Shown in pieces: positions 20,509 to 30,759 of a stretch of DNA of 64,000 nucleotides (its first letter is position 1; every line of letters starts with the position of its first letter). The DNA is from Ichthyophis bannanicus (Eukaryota; Chordata; Amphibia; Gymnophiona; Ichthyophiidae). The notes under the pieces were generated by a model. It ran no database searches. It was given only the letters and a program-made list of their open reading frames with translations, and was not told the DNA's origin. A program made the translations under genes and the position numbers. The DNA lies in NCBI GenBank assembly GCA_033557465.1, contig CM066037.1, positions 202,739,156 to 202,803,155 on the forward strand, in the 5' to 3' direction.

Positions 20509-21393
20509 TTAATGCCAGCAGCCTGGTTCCATCCCGGTTAAGGTGAAACCCATCCTTCGGAAGAGCCCCTCCTTTCCCCAGAATGTTCCCCAGTTCCTAA
20601 CAAATCCAAAACCCTCATCTCTGCACCATTGTCTCATCCACGCATTGAGACTCCGGAGCTCTGCCTGCCTTTTGGGTCCTGCGCGTGGAACAGGAAGCAT
20701 TTCGGAGAATGCTACCCTGGAAGTTCTGGATTTCAACTTCCTACCTAAAAGCCTAAATTTAGCCTCCAGAACCTCCCTACCACATTTTCCTATGTCATTG
20801 GTACCGACATGTACCAAGACAGCAGACTCCTCCCCAGCACTATCTAAGACCTTATCTAGGTGGCGTGTGAGGTCCGCTACCTTCGCACCAGGCAGGCATG
20901 TTACCAGGCGATCCTCACGTCCACCAGCCACCCAGCTATCTACATGCCTAATGATTGAATCACCAACTATAACGGCTGTCCTAACCCTTCCCTCATGGGC
21001 ACATGGCCCTGGAGAAACTTCCTCGGTGCGAGAGGGTTTTACATCACCTGTAGGACAGGTCCTAGTTACAGGATCACTTCCTGCCACACCAGGGTGATGC
21101 TCTCCTGTCACGTGACCTCTCTCCTCCATGGCAACAGGGATGCTGCCAGACTGGAGGTGGGACTTCAGGACTATATCCCTGTAGGTCTCGTCTATGTACC
21201 TCTCTGTCTGTCTTATGCTTTCCAAGTCTGCTACTTTAGCCTCTAGAGAACGGACTCGTTCCCTGAGAGCAAAGAGCTCCTTGCACCTAGTACACACGTA
21301 AGACCTCTCACCAACTGGGAGAAAATCATACATGTGACACTCAATGCAAAAGACTGGAAAGCCCCCATCCCGCTGCTGGACTGCTGTCTGCAT
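20509..21393 (-). CDS. CR1 ORF1 with SGNH/GDSL-like esterase domain
   Basis: The open frame is 294 residues. The N terminus has a Cys cluster (FCIECHMYDF, YVCTRCKELF) followed by a short coiled coil (RERVRSLEAKVADLES). The C-terminal half has SGNH hydrolase blocks: VIVGDSIIRHVD with the presumed nucleophile serine, and LVHVGTNDIGK. CR1 ORF1 proteins are known to carry such an esterase; the role is thought to be nucleic-acid or membrane association. The expected late DG-H block is unclear at the C terminus (FTLTGMEPGCWH), so catalytic activity is uncertain. The frame is uninterrupted. Confidence 0.82.
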   Translation of the reverse strand: MQTAVQQRDGGFPVFCIECHMYDFLPVGERSYVCTRCKELFALRERVRSLEAKVADLESIRQTERYIDETYRDIVLKSHLQSGSIPVAMEERGHVTGEHHPGVAGSDPVTRTCPTGDVKPSRTEEVSPGPCAHEGRVRTAVIVGDSIIRHVDSWVAGGREDRLVTCLPGAKVADLTRHLDKVLDSAGEESAVLVHVGTNDIGKCGREVLEAKFRLLGRKLKSRTSRVAFSEMLPVPRAGPKRQAELRSLNAWMRQWCRDEGFGFVRNWGTFWGKEGLFRRMGFTLTGMEPGCWH

Positions 21394-21429
21394 CTTAGTT
21401 TTAAGTTTGTGTTTAGATCTAAGTTCTTT

Positions 21430-22103
21430 ACTTACTAAGGGTTGCTATGCATATTTATACTAATAAAACTGTACCTAATACGAGTAATATACCTTGTTCA
21501 CCTGAAGCTTAACTAATCTCAGGCCCTCAGTGTATGACTGATTTGGGTAATGAGCTTCACCTGAGAGCACCTCCTGTCTTGTAAGATGTGTAAGTACCTA
21601 TAAAGCTACGATTATCCCAGGGGACGGAGGGAAATAACACTTATTAAAAGAGTGCTGCTACACAGTACCCTGTCTTGTGCTGCTGAGGTAAGCTATATTC
21701 TGATTTGATTTAAATTATAGCTCTTAGCTGCTGCTAGGCTCTAACGTCTTATGAAATTTAAACTACAAGCTCTCTGCTGGGTTCTAAATTTAACCAGAAA
21801 GCTCTCTTCTGTGTTTTAAATTTAAGCTAAAAGTACTTAGCTGATGCTAGGCCCTGAGTGACTATTAAATTTAGACTACAAGCTCTCTGCTGGGTATGAA
21901 ATGTAACCAGAAAGTTCTCCTCTGTGTTTTAAATTTAAACTTAAACTGCTGCTACTAGGCCCCGACTGATTTAACAAAAATAGTGGGTTCACAGATTAAT
22001 TAGCTTTAATACAAAGAATTCCTTTTAGAAAATTACCATTAGTATATACTCACAGTTGCACATCTCTCTCCAGAAGTAACAGTCCCTTTTTCTAGTCCTT
22101 CTA
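21430..22103 (-). repeat. CR1 5' UTR with internal tandem repeats
   Basis: Bases 21760-21960 hold two diverged repeats of a unit about 115-125 bases long (shared blocks: acaagctctctgctggg, aaccagaaag, ctgtgttttaaatttaa). Tandem units are common in LINE 5' UTRs, where they can act as promoter modules; that role is inferred. The region ends at DIRS-G sequence near 22104. Confidence 0.65.
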
Positions 22104-22851
22104 GAGTGCGTAGAAATGCAGCTACTACTGCCATGCATTTCGTGAACACCCTTGGTGCAGAGGCCAGACCAAAAGGAAGCACACTGTACTGGTAGTGCTT
22201 TCCTTGAAAAAGGAACCGAAGGAACGTTCTGTGAGTTGGATGGATGAGGACATGGGTGTACGCATCCTTGAGATCTAGAGAACAAAGCCAGTCCTGACTC
22301 TGAAGGTATGGAAGCAGAGCACCGAGAGAAATCATTTTGAATTTCTCCTTGGATAGAAATTTGTTCAATTCTCTGAGATCTAAGATGGGTCTGTAGCCCC
22401 CTGTTTTCTTTGGAATAAGAAAATAAGGGGAGTAGAACCCTGTGCCTTGTTGAAAAAGAGGTACTTCTTCTATTGCTCCTTGGGCAAGAAGGATGGCAAT
22501 CTCCTGACCTAGAAGGTTGAGGAGAGATCTTGGAGAAATGAAGTGTTTCACCATGGTGTGGGGGGGAAGGCTTAAGAAATGAAGTCTGTACCCTTCCCTT
22601 ATGATGGAGAGTGTCCATTGCTCTGCTGTGATTTGCTCCCATCTGGGAGCAAAGTAAGTCAACCTTCCTGAGATAAGGGTCTCTGGCCCTTCCAGAGCTA
22701 GAAAGGCTAAGTTCTCTAGTAGCGAGTCAAAGGCCCTGAGGAGGCTGAGGCTGCTGGGCCCTAGAAGGTCTAGCTGCCTTTGACTTGGCCTGTTTAGGTG
22801 GTTGCTGACGCTTTGCAGCAAAACGACCTGCAGAAGATGCCTGCTGACCAT
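22104..22851 (-). pseudogene. DIRS-G RT, 5' part
   Basis: Frame 22039-22851 encodes the N-terminal RT of DIRS-G (GTGFYSPYFLIPKKTGGYRP, split across its motifs, LCSLDLKDAYTHVLIHP, VLPFGLASAPRVFTKCMAVV), ending at the CR1 junction. It begins in the last bases of gag in another frame. The continuation with the YLDD box lies at 11370. No stop is seen in this part. Confidence 0.88.
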
Positions 22852-24620
22852 AAGCAGGATAGTATCTTCCCTTTTTGGAAAAAGATGTCTTTTTCAACAA
22901 TCTTTTCTTAACAGGAGCAGAGGTAGACTTTGAAAGTCGATCCAAAGCAGAATTTTCAGCATCCATCTGAGTGGCCTTTGCTTGCCAATCCTTACCAAAA
23001 AGGTTTTCACCTGTACAAGGGAGATTTCCCAATTGATCTTGGACCCAGAGCTCCAAATCAGAAGCTTGTAGCCAAGCAATTCTGCGTGCCCCTATGGCAA
23101 TAGCCGAAGCTCTGCTCACACACTCAAAAGAATCAAAGGCTGCACGGTTGGAAAATTTGGAGAAATCTTGGGCATGCTTGAGCCAAGTGAGAAACTCCTC
23201 TCTTTTATCCTCTGAAATGAAAGGGGTTAAAGTCTGCAGATGATCTGTGACTTCTTTTAGAAACATTCCTATATAGAGACTATAGGAATTGATCCTAGCA
23301 GCTAGCATAGCAGCTTGGAAAACCCTTTGGCCAAAAGCATCCAGGGTCCTGCATTCACGCCCTGGAGGATTAGATGAGTGTCTTTTTGCACTCTTTATCT
23401 TTCTCATGGCAGACTCTACCACAATAGAGTGGTGAGGAAGCTGAGTCTTGTGGAAGCCAGGACAAGGAGGGACACGATACATGGTGTCTAACCTGCGAGA
23501 ATGAGAAGAAGTGGTGAGAGGTGTCTCCCACATCCTCAACATGAGATCATACAGAATCTCATGAACAGGTAAAGTAGATGCCTCCTTAAGAGTTTGAGGA
23601 TATTGTAAAATATCCAACTCCTTGGCTCTGGGTTCTGACTCAGGGGCCACCGTGATAGAGAGGCCCCTAGCCACTTCCCTAACAAAGTCTTGAAAAGACA
23701 AGTCTTCTGGAGGAGACATTCTTCGTTTAGGTGAAAAAGACTCCTGAGGAAGAAGTATCGATGCTTCTACAGAACCTTCAGACTCATCAGAGTCCTCAGA
23801 GGAATCGAAGTATCGCCTGTCTGGATGCTCCTGTAAAGCCCGATAACCGTATCGAGTGGGATCGACATCGGGAGTAATCGGTATGGGTTCGGTACCGATG
23901 GGCATCATAGGACAGGGTACCGTTGCAGTCGACACCGAAGCCGATGTCGATGACATGGGTACCGGTACCGGGAGCGATGCCGGTACCAGAGCCGGTACCA
24001 GCAACGGGGATTGTTGCGGCACCGGAGGCGTCGTAGCCTGTATGAAAGCCGTTATGGTGCGCGGCATGGTCAGACTCTTCTGATCCATTGACGCCACCAG
24101 AGTCTGGATGTCGGTACCAGTGGGAGCCACCGGTACCCCAGAACACAGCAACAGGTGATCTGTCGAGGCCGAGCCATCGATGTCATCCTGTGACCCCATA
24201 GATAATGCTTTGGAAGCCGGAGCTTCCCGCCGGGGTAATTTTGCCGGTGCGGAATCCTCGAGGGCAAGCCCGGAGGCATCTCGATGCTTAGAGGGAGATC
24301 TACCCTTCGAGGACCGGCCAGATTTATGCTTGGTTACCTGAGATCCATGGGAGGAAGAGGAGGCCCTGGAAGACGTCGATGCTACCGAAGCTGCATCAGA
24401 GGGAAACAGGGTACTGAGCTTGGCTGCTCAGTTCTGCCGACCTCTCTTAGACATCATGGTACAGGCCACACAATCAGTGATGAAATGGTCAGGTCCCAAA
24501 CACTTTAGACACCAGTCATGGGTGTCGGTGACAGAAATAGTACCGCCACATTTTGTGCATTTTTTAAACCCAGAAGCGGGCATCTCCACGAGGAAAATAT
24601 TTTTAGGCCTAGGGCCCAAA
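22727..24620 (-). pseudogene. DIRS-G gag-like protein with one premature stop
   Basis: The N-terminal Cys/His cluster (FKKCTKCGGTISV, DTHDWCLKCLGPDH, CVACTMM) is complete. One TGA replaces an arginine codon after RGRQN at about 24428, and the frame then continues in phase to 22727. The central Pro/Val/Thr repeat region is encoded by ggtaccg-rich DNA (23850-24130). The helical domain (LRMWETPLTTSSHSRRLD, VESAMRKIKSAKRH, LYIGMFLKEV) and a basic C terminus follow. About 590 residues in total. Confidence 0.82.
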
Positions 24621-24964
24621 AACTGAAAATGCACAGTAGAAATAAAGCGTTTTTTTGGGGGGTTTTTGAAAGAAAAAAAGAAAGACCAGCGGTTCCGGTC
24701 CGACGTCGAAGAAGGCAGAGGCAACACAAAAGAATAAAGAAAAAATAAAGAACTTCTTCTGCGGTGACAGGAACATGACCTGCTGGCTCCGCGGAAAAGA
24801 AGAACTGGAGAGAGGCGGTTGGGAAAGGCGGGAAGGCAGCACGCAGGCGCTGTGGGATGCTCCCAAAAGCTTTCCTTTTGGACGCTGGGGAGCGTTCCCG
24901 CGCAGGCTCCGTCGGTACCGACGATACCATATGTGAAGACTCATTCCTGCTTGTTCCTGGAGAT
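24621..24964. repeat. DIRS-G leader and right inverted terminal repeat
   Basis: The leader contains a diverged copy of the palindromic element seen in A and F (gcggttccggtccgacgtcg). The terminal repeat from about 24775 is inverted relative to 8561-8770 and ends cttgttcctggagat. Confidence 0.85.
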
Positions 24965-25516
24965 TGGTGTGTCCTTGGGCTTCGAACACCTCCGAGAGGC
25001 AGGCGGGGATGGGTCCGAAGGGAGGTCCCTGTGGGCACAGGTCTCTGGGGAGGTATTTCTGTCCGACTCCCAGTCCGAGAGGTCCGAGGAGGAGTCAGAC
25101 TCGGGCTGGTCGCCCTGTCCAGAGGTTGAGGTCTGCTTGGAGCCAGCCTTGGAGGATCTCGCTCCCAAGGATCGGGAAGGCGAGCGAAACCGACACAGAG
25201 GACCCTCACGAGGCCCACGGCTCTTGGGGTTTTCCAGGGCAGGTTTTGGTGTCCCTCTTGAGGGAACCTCGGTCTCGAGGCGCGGGCCAGCCGTGCTGGG
25301 CAAAAGCGCCTGCTGAGCAGCTAAGAAGGCAGAAACGCTGCACTCTAGTACCAGCATATGGGACTCCCATGCGGATGTGGGTCCCTGTGACATCGACACT
25401 GGGGTTACTGGGTCTGGCATGGAGGAGGAGAGGGGGTCCTCACCGGGAGAGCCCTCAGGAGAAGCCCGCAAAAGGTAAAAAAAAACTTTTACAGAAAAGG
25501 AAGTACCTTCGCTCAA
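24965..25516 (-). pseudogene. DIRS-B gag, N-terminal half
   Basis: The frame carries the charged, Ser-rich middle of gag (SDSSSDLSDWESD, DLPSDPSPPASRR), matching SDSSSD/PSDSPQSEPRSRSPPED-type sequence in DIRS-C. It stops at the DIRS-G junction inside the motif that continues at 8560. The N-terminal Cys/His cluster seen in the other gags is absent, so an internal deletion near 25480-25520 is likely. Confidence 0.78.
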
Positions 25517-25799
25517 GGAAAACAGAGCAGGGGAGGATGGGTAGAGGACCCGGTGCTACCGAAAAAACCAGAGGCTGAAAACGAAACACTTTTTCCAAGG
25601 GATGAGGAAGTGTGTCCCAAGGGCTCAGTGGAAAAAGGGAGACTGAGCAAGATGCCATCTTTGGGCAGGTAGAGGACTACGCATGCATGGCAGCAATCCC
25701 AAAGGCTTTCTCTGAAAGCTGGGGAATTGCTCTGCGCGGACTCCGTCGGTGCCGACGTCACCCATAAGTGAGGACTGACGTCCTGCTTGTTCCTGGAGA
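25517..25799. repeat. DIRS-B leader remnant and right inverted terminal repeat
   Basis: The end (about 25640-25799) aligns with the right end of DIRS-C: gactgagcaagatg, cccaaaggctttc, agctgggg and aagtgaggactgacgtcctgcttg. It carries the palindrome-like gtcggtgccgac. The matching left end lies outside the window. Confidence 0.82.
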
Positions 25800-25800
25800 G

Positions 25801-26655
25801 AGAACTTCTTATTTTCCCCCTAAACCCACCTCTCCGCTTCCTCCTTTCTCAGTCTCTATGGATAACTCTCTATTCCTCCCTGTCTCCTCAACACAAAACC
25901 TTAGGGTTGTCTTTGATGCCTCTCTCTTTCCTTCTCTACACACATCCAACTGATAGCTAAAACCTGCTGTTTGTTTCTTTATAATATCAACAAAATCCGC
26001 CCATTCCTTTCTGAACACATCTATCCACTCTTTAGTCACCTCCTGTCTAGACTATTGCAACCTCCCCTTCAATTGTTAAACACTCTGCTGCACTGCTAAT
26101 CTTCCACCAGTCTCATCATGCTCATATTACCCCTCTTCTCAAGTCACTTCATTGATTCCCTATCCTTTTCAGCATCCCATTCAAACTTCTCCTGCTGACC
26201 TATATGTGCATTCACTCTGCAGCTCCTCACTACCTTTCTCTCTCTTATTTCTCCCTACATCCCTCAGGAACTTCATTCTTCTGGCAAATCGCTTTCATCT
26301 GTGCCTTTTCTTCTATTGCTAACTCCAGACTTCGCTCTTTTCACCTTGCTGCTCCTTATACCTGGAACAAACTACCTGAGTCTGTACGTCAGGCACCTTC
26401 TCTGGCCCTTTTCAAATCCAGGCTGAAAACTCACTTCTTCGCTGCTGCTTTCTTATCTTGACTCACCTGGTCTCCTTTGTGTTGCCTTACAATTCCACCT
26501 AGATATATCCTGCTACAGCTACTGTGTTGTCTGTCTTGATTAGATTTTAAGCTCTGATGAGCAGGGACCATCTTTTACATGTGTCTGTGCAGTGTTGCAT
26601 ACGTCTTATAGTGCTAAACAAATGCTCAGTAGTAGTAGTAGTAGTAATAGATGAC
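25801..26655 (+). mobile_element. L2 LINE 3' end, decayed
   Basis: The plus strand encodes fragments of the L2 RT C terminus (NLRVVFDASL, SCLDYCNL, LAAPYTWNKLPESVRQAPSLA with SRLKTHFF), broken by frameshifts. The 3' end has the usual L2 form: ttaagctctgatgagcagggacc, tatagtgctaaacaaatgctc and an agt microsatellite tail at 26627-26650. The 5' end is truncated next to DIRS-B. Confidence 0.82.
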
Positions 26656-26761
26656 TAATAGTAGGTATGAAATCTCATATTTCAATTCTTTCAACACCCT
26701 GGGATGCATCTGGTCCAGGTGATTTGCTACTCTTTAGTTTATAAAATAGCTGTATTATATC

Positions 26762-26850
26762 TTCCCTGGGACAAGGGAATACCTAGGTACCTGAATGTAA
26801 CTTGCTTTGAACTACCACTGGAAAGGCATGAGCTAAATACTAGTAAATAA
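26762..26850 (+). repeat. Short unidentified retroposon 3' fragment
   Basis: The segment interrupts the older CR1 and ends in ctagtaaataaa. Its text (tgtaacttgctttgaactacc) looks like a LINE or SINE 3' tail, but I cannot name the family. Confidence 0.4.
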
Positions 26851-27356
26851 AGATTTGTTTCAATTCCTCAGATACATCACCTTTAAAATGCCATTTCATG
26901 CATGGATAACTCCCATACATTTTCTTTAATAACGACTGAAGCAAAGAATTCATTTAGTCTCTCCAATATGGCTTTGCCCTCCCTTAGTGCCCCTTCTAAT
27001 CCTCTGACTCTCAAGTTTTTTTTGCTACAAATATACTTGAAAACGTTTTTATTATGCATTTTTGCTTGCACAGCAAGCTTCTTTTCAAATTCTCTCTTCT
27101 CCTGCCTTGTATCTAACTTACCAGTGCTTATGTTGTTTCCTGTTTTCATCATTTGGCTGCTTTCTCCATTTCCTGAAAGATATTTTTTGGCTATAACAGC
27201 CTCTCTGATTTCACCTTTAAATCATGCTGCCAGTCATTCGGCCTTCTTTCCATCTTTCTTAAAGCATGAAATACATCTGGTCTGGGCTTTCAATGTAGTA
27301 TTTTAAAACAACACCCATGCTTGATGCAAACCTTTAACCTTTGCAGCTGCACCTTT

Positions 27357-27545
27357 AGAGTAGTTACTCACCTGTAACAGGTGTTCTCCAGGAGCAGCAG
27401 GAATCAGTCCTCACATATGGGTGACATCGACGTCGATGGAGCCCTTGCGGAGCATTTCTCCAGCTTTCTATGAAAGCCTTTGGGAATGCAGGCACGTATG
27501 CGCAGTCCCCTTCCCACCTAAAGGTGCCATCTTGCTCAGTCAAAT
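27357..27545. repeat. DIRS-C left inverted terminal repeat
   Basis: The repeat contains the palindrome atcgacgtcgat, agcatttctccagctttc and tatgaaagcctttgggaatgc, each complementary to sequence in 34490-34655. The coding-strand end reads ttacaggtgagtaacta. Confidence 0.87.
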
Positions 27546-27607
27546 GACATAGCTAAAAACAGCACACAAAAAAGTAAAATAAACTATATACACCTGCAAC
27601 TCCCAGC

Positions 27608-27715
27608 GGAGGGTTGTGAGGACTGATTCCTGCTGCTCCTGGAGAACACCTGTTACAGGTGAGTAACTAATCTTTCTCCAGGACCAAGCAGGAAGTCAGT
27701 CCTCACATATGGGTG
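27608..27715. repeat. DIRS-C internal complementary region
   Basis: The complement of the left end (ctgctgctcctggagaacac, then ctgttacaggtgagtaacta) is joined to the complement of the right end (tttctccaggaccaagcagg, then aagtcagtcctcacatatgg). On the window plus strand the joint reads as donor-like gtgagt, taactaat, ctttct and ccag within about 25 bases. Confidence 0.92.
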
Positions 27716-27849
27716 ACTCCCTAGCTCTGGGCTACCAAGGAACCCAGGCTGAACAAGAGAACTCCCTCTAGTCCCAGCATTAAAGAAAGGCTTTTCACTG
27801 AAAGAACCTCCACCGGTAGCCCAACGGAGGGCTGGAGGGCAGGAGTTGC

Positions 27850-29106
27850 CTAAACCTCAAAGAGATACCGGAGTATTGCCTGGCCAAAAGCACTGTCCCT
27901 ATGGAACTCCCTCTCCAGACAGTAATCGGCTGCAAAAGTCTGGCTTAAGGACCAAGTTGCAGCCCTGCAGAGATGAGCCACTGAGGCAGCCATTGCCCTG
28001 ACACGATGGGCCGTGACCCGACCCTGCAAAGGAAAGTCAGCCACCCTGTAAGCCCAGGTGATACAGTCAGCCACCCAGGTGGACAAGGTACACTTGGACA
28101 CAGCTAACCCCAAATTATTAGGGTCAAAAGATATGAAGAGCTGAGTAGCCCTTCTATGTCCCTGCGTACGGTCAAGGTAGAAGGATAAAGCCCTCCTACA
28201 GTCCAGGGTATGCAGAACTGCTTCAGCCTGGCTTGCATGAGACCTAGGGAAGAATGTTGGAAGAACCACCTCTTGGTTAAGGTGGAAGGAGGAGACAACT
28301 TTTGGGAGGAACTTTGGATGAGTCCTAAGGACTACCCTGTTCCTATAGAAGCGGGTGTAAGGCCTGTCACAGACCAGGGCCTGAAGCTCACTCACTCGCC
28401 TGGCCGAGGTTAGGGCTACCAAGAAGAGTGTCTTCCAGGACAGGAAGCGTAGAGGACAAGTAGCCATCGGCTCAAAAGGTAGGCGAGTCAGTTGCTGCAA
28501 GACCACATTCAACTCCCACTCAGGAGCAGGAGGACGGATTGGAGGCTTGAGCAAGAGCAAGCCTCTGAGAAACTGGGACACCAAGGGGTGAACCGACAGA
28601 GAATGTCCTTCCACCAGTGAGTGGTGAGCTGCTAGAGCTGAGAGGTGGACCCGAACAGAATTGGACTTAAGTCCCTGATTTGATAAGTGCAGTAGGCACT
28701 GAAGTACTACTGGTACAGCACAGGAGAAGGGATCTTCTGTACGTAGCTGACACCACACAGAAAACCTTATCCATTTTAGGGCATAGGTTTTCCTAGTGGA
28801 CTGCTTTCTAGAGGCTAGGACAACCTCCTCAACCTCCTGAGGTAGGCCCCAGGGAGCCAAAACTACCCTTGCAGCCTCCATGCCATCAAATTGAGAGCTC
28901 TGAGATTTGGGTGCAGAAGGGAACCCTGATCCTGAGAGAGAAGGTCGGGTTGCAACCCTAGAGGCAGTGGGGGATCCACCGCCAGTTGAAGCAGAAGTGG
29001 AAACCAAGGCTGTCTCGGCCATCTGGGAGCCACCAGCAGGACCGAGGCCTTGTCCTGAAGAATTATGAACAGGGTTCGGGCCACCAGGGAGTGGGAGGAA
29101 AAGCAT
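27850..29106 (-). CDS. DIRS-C tyrosine recombinase
   Basis: The frame is 418 residues without interruption. It shows the N-terminal RKTYALKWIRFSVWC block, the catalytic arginine in TSARRVSELQAL, the HxxR box in TAHRVRAMAAS and the tyrosine in FAADYCLEREF. Between HxxR and the tyrosine it is about ten residues shorter than A and F (AHLCRAATW where A has AN-LHSVSIDDICRATTW), so an in-frame deletion next to the active site may have damaged it. It overlaps the end of RNase H. Confidence 0.87.
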   Translation of the reverse strand: MLFLPLPGGPNPVHNSSGQGLGPAGGSQMAETALVSTSASTGGGSPTASRVATRPSLSGSGFPSAPKSQSSQFDGMEAARVVLAPWGLPQEVEEVVLASRKQSTRKTYALKWIRFSVWCQLRTEDPFSCAVPVVLQCLLHLSNQGLKSNSVRVHLSALAAHHSLVEGHSLSVHPLVSQFLRGLLLLKPPIRPPAPEWELNVVLQQLTRLPFEPMATCPLRFLSWKTLFLVALTSARRVSELQALVCDRPYTRFYRNRVVLRTHPKFLPKVVSSFHLNQEVVLPTFFPRSHASQAEAVLHTLDCRRALSFYLDRTQGHRRATQLFISFDPNNLGLAVSKCTLSTWVADCITWAYRVADFPLQGRVTAHRVRAMAASVAHLCRAATWSLSQTFAADYCLEREFHRDSAFGQAILRYLFEV

Positions 29107-30684
29107 ACAGGAGGTCCGGGGACCAGGAAATCAGAAAAGCATCTGCCGCCAGCCGCAGAGGATGCGGTTGCCTGGAACAGAACCTGGTCAGTTGTTTGTT
29201 CGATGGACTGGCAAACAGATCTATGGTTGGAAGTCCCCATTTCAGGAAAATCTTCTGAACCACTAAGGGATGGAGCTGCCATTCGTGGGGCTGCAGAATC
29301 CTGCTCAACCTGTCTGCCAGGTAGTTGTCCTGGCCAGGTACACTGCCTTGAGGAGCATGTTGTGCCTGAGAGCAAACAAGCAAAGGTCCTGTGCCTCCTG
29401 ACAAAGGAGCCTGGACCCAGTTCCGCCCTGCTTGTTCACATAAAACATGGCTACTTGGTTGTCTGTTTGAACTACGACAGACTGATGAGCTAGTGTTTGA
29501 GAGAAAGTCTTGAGGGCTAAACGAATAGCCCTGAGTTCCAGCAGATTGATCTGCTGTGTGGCCTCCCAAGGAGACCACAGGCCCTGGGTGCACTTGTCTA
29601 GACAAGGGGCCCCCCAGCCTTGCAGGGAGGCATCTGTGGTCAACACCACTGTGAACCCAGGAATCTGAAAAGGCACCCCTTGCAGTAGATTGGGTGGGTG
29701 CAGCCACCAGCGGAGGGAGTTCAGAAATTGTCTGGACACCCTTACTCTGTCTCTGAGGCTGCATGTGGCCTGTGTCCGCTGAGTTTGAAGGCACCACTGT
29801 GCAGGCCTCATATGGAGCCGGGCATTGGGGGTCACATGTACTGTCGAAGCCATGTGGCCAAGAAGCCTGGCGGAGACCGCAGTGACCTGCTGAGAAACTA
29901 GTTTGCCAAGTTTATCAGTCTTTGGGCTCTGTCTTCTGGCAAGAACGCCTTTGCCAGCAGAGAGTCCAACCTTGCCCCTATGAACTCCAAGTTCTGGGAG
30001 GGGAGCAAAGTGGACTTTGCAAAGTTTATGACAAACCCCAGGTTTTGAAGAAGAGCAATAGTTCGGAGGGTGGCTTGTCTGGCCTCCTGGAACGTCTGAC
30101 CCCTGATGAGCCAGTCGTCCAGATAGGGGAAGACAAAGATACCCTGATTTCTCAGGTAGGCCGCCACCACTGCCAGGCATTTGGTAAAGACCCTGGGAGC
30201 AGAGGTGAGGCCAAAAGGCAGTACTCTGTACTGATAATGGTTTCCTCCCACAATGAACCTGAGGTACTTTCTGTGGTCTGGATGAATGAGTATGTGAGTG
30301 TACGCATCCTTTAAATCTAAGGAGCATAGCCAATCTCCCTGCTTGAGGTAGGGCAGCAGTGTTCCAAGAGTAAGCATCTTGAATTTCTCTTTCTCCAGGA
30401 ACTTGTTGAGATTTCTGAGGTCGAGAATAGGCCGGAGGCCACCGGTTCGTTTGGTTACGAGAAAGTACCTGGAGTAGAACCCTTGACCTTGGAGGTGGGG
30501 AGGCACAGGCTCCACTGCCTTGTCTCGCAACAGACCTTAGAGCTCCTGAAGGAGAAGATCTGTGTGCAGGGGAGGCCTTGGAGGCTCCCCTCGAAAGTAT
30601 GGAGGAGGCAGATGTTGGAAGTGTAGCATGTAGCCCTTGTGGATGATGCTTAGCACTCAACTGTCCCCAGTGATAAGCGGCCAC
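28863..30684 (-). pseudogene. DIRS-C reverse transcriptase-RNase H, frameshifted
   Basis: Frame 29898-30530 holds the RT core (LDLRNLNKFLE, LCSLDLKDAYTHILIHP, VLPFGLTSAPRVFTKC, VFPYLDDWLIRGQ). Frames 29305-30684 and 28863-29797 hold RNase H (LTTDASLQGWGAP, VVQTDNQVAMFYVNKQGG) and the DLFASPSNKQLTRF tail. At least two frameshifts and a stop after LINLAN (about 29898) break it. The catalytic Asp pair is intact. Confidence 0.87.
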
Positions 30685-30759
30685 CTGTGGGCAAACTGGG
30701 TAAGTTGACCTCCTGTGCAGGGTTGGGAGAGCAGGGACGGAGAGGCTATGCCTAAGGAG

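Larger units (their letters stand above)
11371..22103 (-). mobile_element. CR1 LINE, near full length, split by DIRS-E
   Basis: The 3' UTR begins with the typical CR1 end (aagaacataagatatgcc) at 11371. Reading 5' to 3' on the minus strand, the element has a 5' UTR (21430-22103), an esterase-type ORF1 (20509-21393), endonuclease (19633-20232), linker, RT (11645-13638) and a 3' UTR. DIRS-E lies between endonuclease and RT. Without the insert the element is about 4.8 kb, close to full length. Being inserted in DIRS-G, it is younger than that copy. Confidence 0.88.
8561..24964 (-). mobile_element. DIRS-G (family I), split by CR1 and DIRS-E
   Basis: The left terminal repeat (8561-8770) and right terminal repeat (24775-24964) are inverted copies of each other. 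The internal genes are interrupted inside the RT, just upstream of the YLDD box, by a CR1 copy (11371-22103). Without the insert the element would be about 5.7 kb. It entered gag of DIRS-B, whose frame breaks at 8560 and resumes at 24965. The ICR is intact, but the recombinase, gag and RNase H frames have lesions. Confidence 0.9.

Noticed and set aside
24505..25218. A 237-codon minus frame spanning the DIRS-G right end
   Set aside because: It crosses the terminal repeat and the DIRS-B junction and has no family motif; it is a chance frame in GC-rich sequence.
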